A DNA stretch of 64,000 bases from Trochalopteron elliotii (GCA_024734555.1 JANPWX010000076.1:760689-824688), one strand, 5' to 3'; counted from the first letter of the stretch, positions 54,001-63,822 are shown. Translations and numbers: made by a program. Notes: generated from the letters alone by a model not told the origin.

Positions 54001-57000
54001 GAAGTTTCCTAATTTAACACTTCTTTCAGTGTCCTTTACTACATTAATATTTACTAGTACAGTAATTGGCTCTACCTGGAGGCTGCAAACCTTAACTTGC
54101 TGGCTGGCTGCTCATTGTGCTTTCCACTTAAGTTACACGTGTGGTCATTATAAAAAAAAATCCATGAACAGGAAATTGATGGAATGACACATGATTCCTT
54201 TGGCTTTTGGCATTCCTTAGCAAACTTGTAAGGAACAGAATTGTCCCCTTTTTTCATCAGTGTCAGTAAGAGGGGACCCAGACAGCAAGAGCTGCCTTTG
54301 TCTCCCCATCCTGTATTAAAACAGAATATTGGAAGATTCACTGTTGGTAATAGGTCTGTATTTGCTGCATTGTGGGATGATGTTGTTACCAAGAGTTTAT
54401 AGAGTTTTTCTTTAAAAAGATAAAGCCACCACATAGTACACACGTATTGTGTGGCTCAGCAGCATTAGCCAGCATTCACAAGTCTTAATGGGGCAGAACC
54501 AGTATTGGAGGGTTGAGATGGAAACTCATGCAGTGTCTCATAGGCTGGTATTACTTTGTCAACCTGTTACAGAAAAGCTGAGTATAAGGAAATGCAAACA
54601 AGAATTGCTTGCTTTGTGGCTTTCTCAAGCCTATGGCTATTATTCTGGAGAGAGAAGTGAGAAACAGGACAGAGAATCACATGGAAAAATATCAGACCGT
54701 TGCTGGTATTGGATGAGCTGCAAAATGAAAAAGCTCTTTCCCTAAATCACCTTCACAGAGCTATCATTAGCTTCTGAGCACCTGGATTGTGTTTGGATGT
54801 GGCAGTCTGGCAGGTGCATCTTGTGAACAGTTTTACCAGCACAACTGCTGTGGGAACTGTAGTACTGCAGTAATTTTAAAATAAATAAATAAAAATAAAA
54901 TTCTCTGCAGATGTTGTAATGATATGATATGATATGATATCATATCATATCATAATGATATGATACCAACTGTATGTTACTATAGGAAACCCTTGGCTGG
55001 AGGAGATGCTTGAACTTCCTTTGAGGTCTGGAAAGAGTAGGCATTCTTACTTGTTCTTTGCTGCTGCTAAGCCTGAGTTCATAAATGAAGAAAGTTTTTG
55101 TTTTTATGCTGAAGCCACAACACATGACAAGAGCTTCATGCATGTTAACAGAGTGGTTTGGGAAGGGCAGGAGAGAAGAATTTTCAGTGTCTTCCTTTAT
55201 AACAAAAGAAATGTAGTGTGCAGGAAAATGTCATTATTCCATTGTCTGTGTCTTGATGATATCCTGTGTCTTGAAAGTACATTTTTAGTGAGTACTGGAC
55301 AATGTTGAGGGCAAAGCTGATGGTGGATTTGGGGTCATCATCCATCTGGACACTGACAGGAATGCCACAACTATTTGGTTGACAAGATATTTTTGTGTAA
55401 GTTGATTCTTTAGCTTAACTGTATTTCTCCCAGTCATTTCAAATGAGATCCTTCAGTAACTGAGGTCTTACATAAAACAGACTTCTAAATAATAAGAGCA
55501 AATTTTTGGAAGTGTTTCTTGTCCCTTTTTTTGAAGAGCCAGTCTGTCTCATGAGCCTGTCAAAATCAGTGGTGTACTGAATATAGTGTTGTCTGCCAAA
55601 TAGCCACTGTACCTCCTTCACTGACCCATGAAGTACATTTCACTGTGCTCCAAATGAAGTTGCCAGCCTGTGTCTTCAATCTGCTACTCTTGCCTGAAGT
55701 GTTCAAATACTACCAAATGCAGCTTCCGTGAGAGCTTTTATGTTTGGAAGAGCAGGATTTCAGTTCATTTTAATGAATGCTCCTAAGCTTCCTAGCTCCC
55801 ACCATGCCCAAAAGCTTTTGGTTTACATGCAGCCAACAAAAGAATTTAAGAGGACAAAAGAACAAATTTATAAAAGACGTTGAGAATAGTTGGTTTACTT
55901 CTCCACAGTGGAGATTTTCATGGGTGAAAATCCATGTGTGGTCCAGTTTGAGGACCCAGTGTGAATGCTACATCTCTCCCATCTCTGCTTTTTCCAAACC
56001 TTTAGTTAACACAAAATTGCAAATAACTAAAGTTAGGTCACAGCCTCCAGCCCCCCACTTCTCTGAATGTGAAACTGAAAGTGAAGGGCATGAGCATCTG
56101 CAGAGTGATGCACCATGAATGAGTTATAGTTTCTGTAGTAATACATTCCTTTATTATGGCAGCCACAGCTTATTGCAGTAGAGAGTGATAAGAAAGTCAC
56201 TCAGTTGTAACCTTGTGTTTAGCTACAACAGGAAGTTACTACTGTGTTTGGTATGTCAGTGGCATCTCTTGTGTGTATATGCCCTAGGGAGAAAGCAGTG
56301 TACTGAGACCTAAGATAATGAGCCTGAACAATAATTGTAGGCCAGTGGATGAGCTGGAAAGACCTCACCACTCAGATCATACAAAAAATTTATTGAGGTT
56401 TAGCTTAAATCTGGCTTTGAATTTGAGAGAGGAGTCTAAGATAAAGGTTAGATGAAGATCTGAGTGACTATCATTATACTGGCCACAGTTTCCAAGAAAT
56501 GCAATTGGAGGAGAGTGGCAGCTTGAGAGCTTTATTTTTATTTGGTCTACACTTGAATGATCAACTGTAGGCAGAGATACGTAGAGTGAAGCTTGCTTTG
56601 CATGGAGGAAGACGGGTCTTGTATGGTGATAACCCTCAGCAGGAAGTAGCTGTACTTGTATTTATAGATGATATTACAGATGATATTACTGTTACATGAA
56701 GAGAGATTAGAGCAGTTAGTATTGGGGAAGAGTATGTGGGAAGGATCCTCCAGGGGCATATGAAAAAAGGAATAAAAGAAAAGATTCTAGAAGCCAAGGA
56801 AAGAGTATTTTAAAGGCAGCATGGCCACTCATACCAGATGTGATTGCTAACAAAGGTAAGGTTGGGGTACTGATCTAAAGATTTTAGCTGAGTAATTCCT
56901 GGGATCCTGAATGAGTTAACAAATGGTATCCATAAGGTAGCACTAAAACTCCAGCCATCAGCTGTAAAAGGAGAAGGGTCAGTGGTTGGAGAGATAGTGT

Positions 57001-60000
57001 GATGTGAATGTCTCTGTACATTGGAATGGAAAAGAGGCAGGTGAGACTGGGAGTTACTGAAAAGACTGAGAGGAGTGTTTTAGGAGAGAAGTGGAGGTGT
57101 GGTGTGAGATTATACAGTAGACAAGAGGTGTGCTGTGTGGTAATGTTGCCTGGAAGGCTGACCTGAAACAGAGCTAGAGAATAAAGTAGGTATTTATTGA
57201 AAGGCCTCCAGGATTCACCCTGGGCAGGACAGGAGCCTGACAAAGGCTGCGCCTCGGCGGGACCAAGAATAGTCACAAAAAATGGCACCTCGGTCATGAG
57301 ATCTTACACTTTTATAATCTTTGGTCTATTTGCATATTGGGATTTAATTGTCCAATTACAGCTTCAGATTGTGAGGTCTCATCCTTCTTATTCCTCCTTT
57401 CGGTCCATCGTTGTTTATGCTTTTGGGCCTGAAAGGTGTCCTTGGTTCTCCACAGAAAAAGGATTTGTTTTGTCTCCCTGCTCTGTGAAGAGAGCTGACT
57501 GACACTTAATATGAGGCTCAGAACTACATCCCTAGGCAGCACAGAATCTGCAAACATGACAACTAAAACTTAAGGCATCAGTAAGGGAGCAGGAGGAAGG
57601 CTGAGGAAGGGAAATTGAGTCTCTGGTGGTAAACCCAATGGAAATTATGAAAGAGTTGGTGGTAACTGGGGACATTGCAAAAGAAGATCAGATATAGTGA
57701 GGGGATGCCATGGGCTGTGTGGGCAGCTAATCCAAATTCAAACTGTGGTGTTTTGATGGCAGGACAGTGGATGGCACTTACGTTCTGTGAAAGTCACAGA
57801 TCTCTCCCCAGAACAGGTTTCTGAGAGACATGTGAAATGTCAAAAGAATCACTCTGAGCTCTGCATTCATCCAGAGTTTGCTTTCCTGTTTTCTCATTCT
57901 ACCAGCAGGAATATGTCAGTATGTGAGGACAATAGTGAGCCAATAGGATTTCTTTTGAGAGAACAGGTACAGTCACAGGTTCTTAGGTGATGTGTATTTG
58001 ACAAAATGTAATAGAGTACAGTATAAGAAATCTTAGGATCTCTTACCTCTGAAACTGGGCAGCTGCTTTTCCTCTGACACCAGGGGAGTTAGGACCTAGG
58101 GCATGTGCTGAGCATTTTACAAGAGGAGCAGGACATGCCCGATCTCTCAAAATTAAACATTCTTCATTAGAAGATGCCAGCAGTATCAGGAGTATACACT
58201 GACAAAGTGTGGGCTGGATGAGAAAACTGAGGTGGATTGAAAACTGGCTGAACAGCCAGACCTGGAACATAGCAATCAGTGGCATAAAGTTCAGATGGGT
58301 GTCAGGAACCAGTTGTGTCCCAGTACTGGGACTGATCCTATTTATTGCCTGTTAATGACTTAGATAATGGGGCAGAATATACCTACAGCCAGTGTGTTGA
58401 TGACACAAAACTGGGAGTGGCAGTTGGTACACCACAGGAACTGTGCTGCCATCCAGAGGAACCCTGACAGTGGAGAAGTGGGCTGACAGTGAATCTCATA
58501 AAGTTCAGCAAAGGGAAGTGCAGAGTTCTGCACCTGGGGAGAAACAGCCACAAGCATCAATATATGCTGACCAGGAGTCAACCAGCTGGGAAACAGCTTT
58601 GTAGGGAAGGACCTGGTGGACACCAAGTTGACCATGAGCTAATATTTGCTCTGGTGCCTAAGAGGTGCAACAGTACCCTGGGCTGCCTTAGGAAATTGTT
58701 GCCAGGAGATTGAGGAAGGTGATCCTTTCACTTTATTCAGTAAGGTCAAATCTAACAAGATGTGAGCTCCCCACTACACTGTCTTTTCAGTAAGACTCAA
58801 AAGCCATCTGGACATAGTCCTGAGCAGTAGATGATTCTGATTGAGCTGGAAGGCTGGACAATATGACTTCCAGAGGTCCCATCCAATTTCCACCATTCTG
58901 TGACATTGCCTGACCAGTCTGGTGGCCTTTTATGATGGACCAGCTGGAATGGTTGATAAGGGGAGGCTGTGATACTATCTGCCTGGACTTTTGTAGTAAG
59001 GCCTTGACACCATCCCACATGACATCCTTATCTCCAAATTGAAGAGATGTGGATTTGATGGATGGACTTGTCAGTGGATAAGAAATTGGCTGGATGGACA
59101 TAGCCAGAGAGCTGTGGTCAGTGGCTCCATGTCAAAGTGGAGGCTGGTGACAAATGTGTTGGGACTGGTGCTCTTCAATCTCTTCCTTAGTGACACAGTG
59201 GAAGGGAGTGCACCCTCAGCAGGTTTGCAGATGACATGAAGCTGAGAAGTGCAATTGACACACCTAAAGGATGGGATGTCATCCAGGAAGGCCTGGACAA
59301 ACTTGAGAAGTGGGCCCATGAGAACCTCATAAAGTTCAAAAAGGCCAAGTGCAAGGTGCTGCACCTGGGTCAGGGTAATTCCAGACATGAGTATAGCCTG
59401 GGAGGAGAACTGCATGTGAACAGACCAGTGGAGATGGATTTCACAGTTCTCAGGGATGGAAATCTGGACATGAGCCAACAGTGTGTGGTCACAGCCCAGA
59501 AGGCCAACTGCATCCTGGGCTGCATCAAAAGAGGAGTTACCAGCAGGTCGGGGGAGGGCATTCTGCCCCTCTACTCTGCCCTCATGTGACCTCACCAGGA
59601 GTTCTCTCTGTCCAGTTCTGGGGTCCTCAGCGCAGGAAAGACATGGACCTGTTGGAACAGGTCCAGAGGAGGCCACAAAGATGATCAGACAGCTGGAAAG
59701 AAAGGCTGAGTGTGTTGTGGTTGTTCAGCCTGGAGAAGAGAAGGCTCTGAGGAGACCCATTGTGGCCTTCCAGTATATAAAGGGGGCTTATAAAAAAGAG
59801 GGACTTCTTAAATGGGCAGATAGTGACAAGACAAGAGGGAATGGTTTTGTATTAAAAGAAGGAAGATTTGGATTAGATGGTAGGAAGAAATTAATTACTC
59901 AGAGGGTAGTGAGACCAGTTGCCCAGAAAAGCTGTGGCTGCTCCATCCCTGGAAGTGCTTTTATGTCATGTGTTCTTACGCCAAGAATTGAGTTAGGGAG

Positions 60001-63000
60001 TTGTTACTTCAACTGTTCCACCTCTAACAGGTATAAAACTTTTTGGAGTGGTCTGACATGTCTTCCAGGCTGGAAGATTAAAAGGATAGTTAATAAGGGA
60101 GAAGCCACTTGGGAAAAGCCTTTCCTTTGCGCTTTTTCCTCCCTTTCATTAGTAATTGTAGTGTTTGCTTTGAGGGGAAGTGGGGTGTGGATTTTGCTTT
60201 GCTTTGGAAAATGATGTAAAAATTAGTATCTCTTTTGCTCAGAAATAGTAGGCAGCTCCAAAAAGAGTTCACAGCCAGTCCACCAAGTGAGTGGAGAAAT
60301 GCCATTTTAACTCTCTATTTCTGGCATCTTTTTGGGCTGCTGATCACTGTTTGACATCAGCTGTTGGAATTTTTATTCCGGGAACTGGGAGAGTCAGCAA
60401 GGTTCTTCTCCAACAGGTTGTGTGTCAGATTTGAAAACAAATTTTGAAAGGCATACCTGACAGTTTGAATAGCTAAGTTGGGTAATTCAAAATGCCAGAA
60501 GTCACACAGTCAGTAAATTAGATGGCCATATCGGAAAGTTCTTTGCTGGTTAATGTAATCAGAAGTACCTTGATGTATTAATGATGACTTCAAGGGGAAT
60601 GCTTCTGTTGGTATGACTGTAGGATACCTTGTTGTTTGCTAATACTCTAAGACCTCATTACAGAGACCATCTCCCAAAATAGCAATAGCCTGTAGCAGGA
60701 GGAGAATGAATGCATAACATGACTCATTGGCTTGGTTTTTAACCTGTACTTTACTGTGCCTCTGTTTAATGGGGAAAAAATCAGCCAACAAAAAAACTAA
60801 ACCAACCAACCAACCAAACCCCACACCACTTTAGGTACACAAATCCTTACTAGACACCTCAAAATAAAGCCATCCTTCTGGAGCTGGAAACCAGCCTTGT
60901 GAAGAGTGTTATTAAGAAAGGGAAGGGTTTTGGAGTTTTGGCTGGGTTGGGTTGTGATGAATTAACAGATTAAACCACATCTATCAACTTTCTGCTTATA
61001 TGAGACTTGAACAGCAGCATCTGCTGAATTGTACTGCTCAGTTGAGTTTTAGCACTCCATTGTTCAAATGCAGTGTTTGGGCAATAAAACGCAGCTGCAG
61101 TCGTGTGTAGGCAGAGACACGCTAAGACACTTCTTCCCATAATTAAATCCTTGCTACATTTTATAGAAAGTGAGAAATATATAGAAAGTGAGTCATTTTT
61201 TAATAACTGAGTATTACAAAAAAACCCTCACAAACGCAGTAGACACAGTAGCTTCTGCACCTATTTCTTGTTACTGTTTTAACATAAAAAATTGAAGCAA
61301 TCTGCCTCTGTGGGGAGAAGGGGAAGAAGGTAGCTGAAAAACAACTGTCTCTTGAGCTGCTGTCTTAAACTACCACTGGAATGTATTTTTATCTTGATTT
61401 TTTAAGATCATAAGAAGTGTATTTTTCCTATCAGTTGGTGTTATGGTAAGAGAAATGGAAGAAAGGCTGTTAATATCTTTATTAGAAGCAATGTGTAATT
61501 TATTTTACTTGTGCATTTAAGGTTCAGATAGTGAAGAGGATGAAGATATGAAAAAAACAGTGAAGCGGAGCTTAGAAGAAATAAACAAACAGGAAGGTCT
61601 GTTAGTTTTTACTTTTCTGTGTTCAAGAGCACTATTAATTATGGAAGATAGAGGAACTAAACTTACAATCAGTTTTACAGCAAGTGACCTCTTTGGAATA
61701 CTCTCTAAACTATGCTGGGCAGTCTTGAGTAGTGAAGAATGCTGTGATCAGTTATAAATAAAAAAATTCCTAACCTGAAAAGTATGCCAGCAGACTAAAA
61801 ATCCGTTTCATTGGACACCACAGGGTACTGATCAATTAAAGACTTGACTGAGTTCACTTTGGACGATTTTAATATAACTGTGTTGCCTCAGAGCAGAACT
61901 ATTGACTAAATAGTTGGACTTCTGAATAAATAATTCAAGATTAGATATAATTACACAATAAAGCACTCTGGTCTCCTGAAAGAGCTGTAGAGTTATGCAC
62001 AAGGTTGAATCAGCATAACATCTGTCTGTTCACGTCCTATCTTAAATTATTTGAAATTTTCATCCTTTTGCTGTTGAGCTTGTTAAAATATTTAAAAAGA
62101 AAGACTTGATTCTGCCCTTCCTCCTGATGGAAACAAAGCAAACTAAAAAAAAACCCAAAAAAGTTGCACAAGCTCAGGGATAAAACTGTTTACTGAATCT
62201 TATGTTCCTAGAATTTATTGAGCTGTAAGTTTACCAGGTGTTACTAAATACTGTTGTTAAATGACCACATTCATCTCCAGCACTGAAAGTTTGGAGATGG
62301 CCAATTCAGGCCCCCCTAGTACTGGGATAGCAGTGGCATTTGCTGCATGCAGGAGGTGCCACTTCTGATGCTGCAGTGCAGAGGCATCTGACCTTATGAA
62401 GCAGCCTGGCTTCTGATGAGTCACAGCTTGGACCTTATTCTGGATTTTTGCACAGGCTTAGTGGCTAAATAACAACATATTTTAATGCAGGCAGTTGTCT
62501 GCAAATGGTTTTCTGTCCTTGTTTGTTTGTTTTGTTTGTTTCTGTGACCATATAATATTTTTCTTTAAACAACTCTCTCTTACCAGTATCTCTCGATATT
62601 GCAGGAAAGTCCAGATGCATGAGGGAGCAGTCAGTGATATGATCTCTGTTCCAAATCTCAGCCTTGCATAAAACAATCCAACAATTATTAAAGTTTTAAA
62701 ATTCTATTTCCTTTTTCATAAGAACAGACAGGTCTTTCTTTTTAATAGGATGTGCTCGTGTTCTCCTAAAGCAGATGACTAATTCATGAATGTGTGTCTG
62801 AAAGCTGCTTTAATTTTTCCAGCTATATTATTGATATTAACATTTGCTGTATGTACAAACCTTGTTGAATTTATGGTATTTGATTGCTAACACCAAGCAA
62901 CTAGTGCCCAAAACAATCTAAATGCAATGCAAAAAGAGTTTCTTTTTTGAGTATTATGAAAGTTGTTTGAGATTGTTAAAAAGTCAGATGAGTGCAATGT

Positions 63001-63628
63001 GATTTTCCTCCCCACCACCAAAACTGTTACAGCCCTGATATAGACTATGCTTACTGCTGATAATGAATTTTTATCTACTTGTGTGGCCTACCTAGTAAGA
63101 GTGACAACACTGGTGCCAAGTCAGAATGGAGGTATGGGCATCTCTGGATAAGGAACTGGAATCGAAATACCGAAACCTCTCTGCTTGTTATGTGTGTGTG
63201 TTTTTTGTTTTAATACTTAATTTCTTTTTCTTGGTGCATACATATGGGTTTTAATCTTGCTATTATTTTGACCAGTAAATATGTAATTGTGTTATGGTCT
63301 TAAACTAATCATTGGGCTGCTCCTGGTTAATACAGTGAAAAGTTGGAGAGGCTTTTTCCATATTTTGTAGTGTTGAAAAGACAACATAAAACAGAACGAG
63401 AGAAAATATTTTCATCCGTTTCTTAGGGGTTTTTTGTAGTCTACTGACATTGCCCACAGAAGTAAGTTCATGCTTTATGTAGTAATATTAAGGTAGTTGT
63501 GTTTATGGCTAGCTATCAGCTGCAGTTTGAGATTACAGTCTTTTTTTGTTTATGCAGAACTGCAAGATGCAGAATTGCAAGATGCAGAACTGCAAGAAGC
63601 TATCAAAAGGAGCCTTGAGGAAATGTAA
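29948..63628 (+). CDS. ZNF451: ZNF451, E3/E4 SUMO-protein ligase (14 coding exons joined)
   Basis: Joining 29948-30028, 35383-35466, 36658-36783, 38079-38190, 38761-38911, 40232-40358, 41735-41888, 43836-43983, 44499-46147, 47240-47374, 51490-51620, 52740-52926, 61522-61596 and 63558-63628 gives 3231 nt and 1076 residues (human 1061) without a break. ZNF451 assembles SUMO2/3 chains with UBC9. As ZATT it also helps TDP2 resolve TOP2-DNA adducts, and it represses SMAD-dependent transcription; it sits in the nucleus and PML bodies. Visible domains: SIM1 (IEFI, 23-26), PLRP (30-33) and SIM2 (IDLV, 38-41); C2H2 fingers from about 163 to 802; a PIN-like domain (about 881-1028, with VDLDNW at 896-901); a C-terminal UIM (about 1064-1075). 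The start at 29948 has A at -3 and G at +4, but exon 1 is partly hidden in the gap, so an upstream start is possible. Introns 5 and 7 appear to be GC-AG. Confidence 0.95.
30683..30790 (-). mobile_element. CR1 LINE 3'-end fragment
   Basis: Begins AGAATCATAGAATTGTTTAG on the + strand, then GGTTGGAAAAGACCATTGAG and the CCCAGCACTAAACCATGTCC block of CR1. ZNF451 intron 2. Confidence 0.93.
31085..31808 (+). mobile_element. CR1 LINE 3' portion, complete to its 3' end
   Basis: About 720 bases in + orientation starting AGAAGGACTTGGGATTGTTGG and ending ACCATTCTATGATTCTGTGA, covering the end of ORF2 and the 3' untranslated region. An open frame in it (31063-31368) is non-functional. ZNF451 intron 2. 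Confidence 0.95.
31810..35382 (+). other. ZNF451: rest of ZNF451 intron 2
   Basis: AT-rich sequence with no exon signal or recognised repeat, apart from a T/G-rich GTTT-type tract around 34075-34175 and a T-run near 32450-32482. Confidence 0.6.
35383..35466 (+). CDS. ZNF451: ZNF451 exon 3 (residues 28-55, PLRP and SIM2)
   Basis: Acceptor TTTTTTCCAG at 35382, donor GTGAGT at 35467. Encodes [20 protein letters not shown], nearly identical to human; the human Tyr before IDLV is Cys here. Confidence 0.96.
36658..36783 (+). CDS. ZNF451: ZNF451 exon 4 (residues 56-97)
   Basis: Acceptor CCAATTGTAG at 36657, donor GTATTG at 36784. Encodes [13 protein letters not shown] and [16 protein letters not shown], a charged helix conserved with human. 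Confidence 0.96.
37325..37450 (+). mobile_element. possible CR1 remnant
   Basis: Partial match to the CR1 ORF2 stretch that reads GAACTTCATGGAATTGAAC then GACAAATGTAAA. Strongly degraded; ZNF451 intron 4. Confidence 0.4.
38079..38190 (+). CDS. ZNF451: ZNF451 exon 5 (residues 98-135), GC donor
   Basis: Acceptor TTTCCCTTAG at 38078. Encodes [24 protein letters not shown] sequence and DQWLKMPG as in human. The exon must end at 38190 to read MPG|LK into exon 6, and the next bases are GCAAGT, so the donor is AG|GCAAGT, the classic form of a GC-AG intron. Confidence 0.93.
38761..38911 (+). CDS. ZNF451: ZNF451 exon 6 (residues 135-185, first finger)
   Basis: Acceptor GGAACACAG at 38760, donor GTAAGG at 38912. 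Encodes a variable Gly/Arg-rich linker and then [20 protein letters not shown], the first C2H2-type finger. Confidence 0.94.
39445..39925 (-). mobile_element. solo retroviral LTR, avian ERVL type
   Basis: On the + strand it runs from TGTCGTGGGTTAAGCCC to ACCAGAACTAGTACA. Both ends are the diverged termini of a familiar bird ERVL-class LTR, which reads from the minus strand. Flanks GGGAG and GAGAG agree at 4 of 5 bases, compatible with a 5-bp target duplication. No internal viral genes are present. It lies in ZNF451 intron 6. Confidence 0.75.
40232..40358 (+). CDS. ZNF451: ZNF451 exon 7 (residues 185-227), second GC donor
   Basis: Acceptor TTCTTCTCCAG at 40231. Encodes [15 protein letters not shown] and a finger starting CVICCERF. 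The last codon AAG is followed by GCAAGA. An in-frame TAA appears within 12 bases, and the nearest upstream GT would delete the finger's His residues, so a GC donor at 40359 is the only fit. Confidence 0.9.
41735..41888 (+). CDS. ZNF451: ZNF451 exon 8 (residues 228-279)
   Basis: Acceptor TCTCTTCCAG at 41734, donor GTACGT at 41889. Encodes a short divergent linker (NGNDGHKK) and the finger [20 protein letters not shown]. Confidence 0.95.
42557..42590. repeat. perfect inverted repeat, 13-bp arms
   Basis: TGCTTATGTCAAA at 42557-42569 and its exact reverse complement at 42578-42590 flank an 8-base AT-only loop. Lies in ZNF451 intron 8 with no recognised host element. Confidence 0.9.
43836..43983 (+). 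CDS. ZNF451: ZNF451 exon 9 (residues 279-328)
   Basis: Acceptor CATTTTATAG at 43835, donor GTTTGT at 43984. Encodes [20 protein letters not shown] and the finger start [20 protein letters not shown], conserved with human. Confidence 0.95.
44499..46147 (+). CDS. ZNF451: ZNF451 exon 10, large zinc-finger exon (residues 328-878)
   Basis: Acceptor CATTCTAG at 44498, donor GTATGT at 46148; unspliced reading would stop at 46153. C2H2 pairs lie at Cys357/360-His373/379, Cys492/495-His508/513, Cys525/528-His540/545, Cys599/602-His615/622, Cys629/632-His645/650, Cys660/663-His677/682, Cys747/750-His763/767 and Cys781/784-His797/802. A basic [11 protein letters not shown] stretch near 434-444 and an acidic insert near 555-565 separate finger groups. 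Most of the exon is similar to human over its whole length. Confidence 0.97.
47240..47374 (+). CDS. ZNF451: ZNF451 exon 11 (residues 878-923, PIN-like domain start)
   Basis: Acceptor CCCATTGAAG at 47239, donor GTAAAA at 47375. Encodes [20 protein letters not shown] and [11 protein letters not shown], the start of the PIN-like fold with the acidic DLD motif. Confidence 0.95.
47522..47565 (-). mobile_element. short CR1 3'-end remnant
   Basis: GAATGGTTTGAGTTGAAAGG followed by GACCTTAAAGATCA is the reverse complement of a CR1 3' end; it decays quickly after that. ZNF451 intron 11. Confidence 0.6.
48262..48960 (-). mobile_element. CR1 LINE 3' portion
   Basis: On the + strand it starts AAGTCATAGAATGTTAAGGG, passes through TCTAGTCCCAACCCCCTC and TTCTCCAGGCTGAACAGCTC, and ends with CR1 ORF2-proximal sequence. 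ZNF451 intron 11. Confidence 0.92.
49870..51180 (-). pseudogene. decayed minus-strand copy of a coiled-coil protein, possible processed pseudogene
   Basis: The minus strand encodes, across shifting frames and several stops, heptad-like segments without intron signals. Examples are [20 protein letters not shown] near 51005-50945, [17 protein letters not shown] near 50850-50800, [14 protein letters not shown] near 50795-50750, and [12 protein letters not shown] near 50480-50440. The order, composition and mutual spacing suggest one decayed coding sequence rather than chance. The parent gene is not recognised. Boundaries are approximate; it lies antisense in ZNF451 intron 11. Confidence 0.4.
51490..51620 (+). 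CDS. ZNF451: ZNF451 exon 12 (residues 923-966)
   Basis: Acceptor CACTGTATAG at 51489, donor GTAAGT at 51621. Encodes [20 protein letters not shown] and ADFALCVH, the middle of the PIN-like domain. Confidence 0.96.
52103..52340 (-). mobile_element. CR1 LINE 3'-end fragment
   Basis: Starts TAGAATCATAGATTTAAGG on the + strand, with AACCCAGCACTATCACC and CCATGTCCTCAAGTGCCA; CR1 3' end in reverse. ZNF451 intron 12. Confidence 0.9.
52740..52926 (+). CDS. ZNF451: ZNF451 exon 13 (residues 967-1029)
   Basis: Acceptor TTTTGTGTAG at 52739, donor GTAGAA at 52927. Encodes [20 protein letters not shown] and [19 protein letters not shown], closing the PIN-like domain. Confidence 0.96.
54919..54965. repeat. 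GATAT-repeat forming a perfect 32-bp palindrome
   Basis: Tandem ATGAT units run into their own reverse complement at a GATATC centre (54936-54941). Positions 54923-54954 form a perfect palindrome with 16-bp arms and no spacer, followed by another partial ATGATATGAT unit. Confidence 0.95.
57144..57561 (-). mobile_element. solo LTR of an avian endogenous retrovirus, probably ERVK class
   Basis: Read on the minus strand it starts TGTCATGTTTGCAGATTC, has TATAAAA at 57316-57310 and AATAAA at 57198-57193, and ends near GGCAACA at 57144. The TATA to poly(A) spacing and TG...CA ends fit an LTR. No internal viral coding region flanks it. The family assignment is an inference from general resemblance. 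Confidence 0.65.
58180..58905 (+). mobile_element. CR1 LINE 3' portion, copy A
   Basis: Begins within the reverse transcriptase region (GATTGAAAACTGGCTGAAC), passes GACACAAAACTGGGAGTGGC, and ends TTTCCACCATTCTGTGACAT. Internally broken by frameshifts. Confidence 0.9.
58906..60000 (+). mobile_element. CR1 LINE 3' portion, copy B
   Basis: Starts directly after copy A with another reverse transcriptase segment ([20 protein letters not shown] near 59046) and runs through the CR1 C-terminal and 3' region. It decays near 59960-60000 before the terminal repeat. Both copies have the same orientation. The open frames here are transposon relics, not genes. Confidence 0.9.
61522..61596 (+). CDS. ZNF451: ZNF451 exon 14 (residues 1029-1054), UIM-like segment
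   Basis: Acceptor GCATTTAAG at 61521, donor GTCTGT at 61597 (weak). Exactly 75 nt with phase 1 at both ends, so it can be skipped in frame. Encodes an acidic run SDSEEDEDM followed by [12 protein letters not shown], which resembles a ubiquitin-interacting motif except that Thr replaces the central Ala. The human segment at this point is of different sequence. Confidence 0.8.
63558..63628 (+). CDS. ZNF451: ZNF451 exon 15 (residues 1054-1076), C-terminal UIM
   Basis: Acceptor TTTATGCAG at 63557, stop TAA at 63626. Encodes three imperfect repeats [15 protein letters not shown] and then IKRSLEEM. The last part is the conserved C-terminal UIM (human ELEEAIRRSLEEM). The repeat is an exact 15-nt periodicity at DNA level. 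Confidence 0.95.
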
Positions 63629-63822
63629 ATGAAGATACTTCGGTACACTAACACCATGCCATCAGAACTGCTCACAAAAATGGAAGCTTATTCATCTATT
63701 TACAAGAGTTCAGAAATGCCACTTTTTAAATCTCTGTTAGATTTATAATCTGATGTCCTCTGTCATACTGATGAACAGTTGGAGTTTATTCATATTAACT
63801 GCAATGTGTTATGTTTGCTAAA

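Larger units (their letters stand above)
52927..61521 (+). other. ZNF451: ZNF451 intron 13 (8.6 kb)
   Basis: The longest intron of the gene. It holds a perfect palindrome (54923-54954), a solo LTR (57144-57561), two head-to-tail CR1 copies (58180-60000) and a (CCAA)n run near 60800-60820. The remaining sequence is AT-rich and shows no exon. Confidence 0.7.

Noticed and set aside
56884..57297. 137-codon minus-strand open frame
   Set aside because: It overlaps the solo LTR and shows no protein-like conservation that I can recognise.
59483..60214. 243-codon + strand open frame
   Set aside because: It lies in the 3' part of a CR1 LINE and continues past it; not a host gene.
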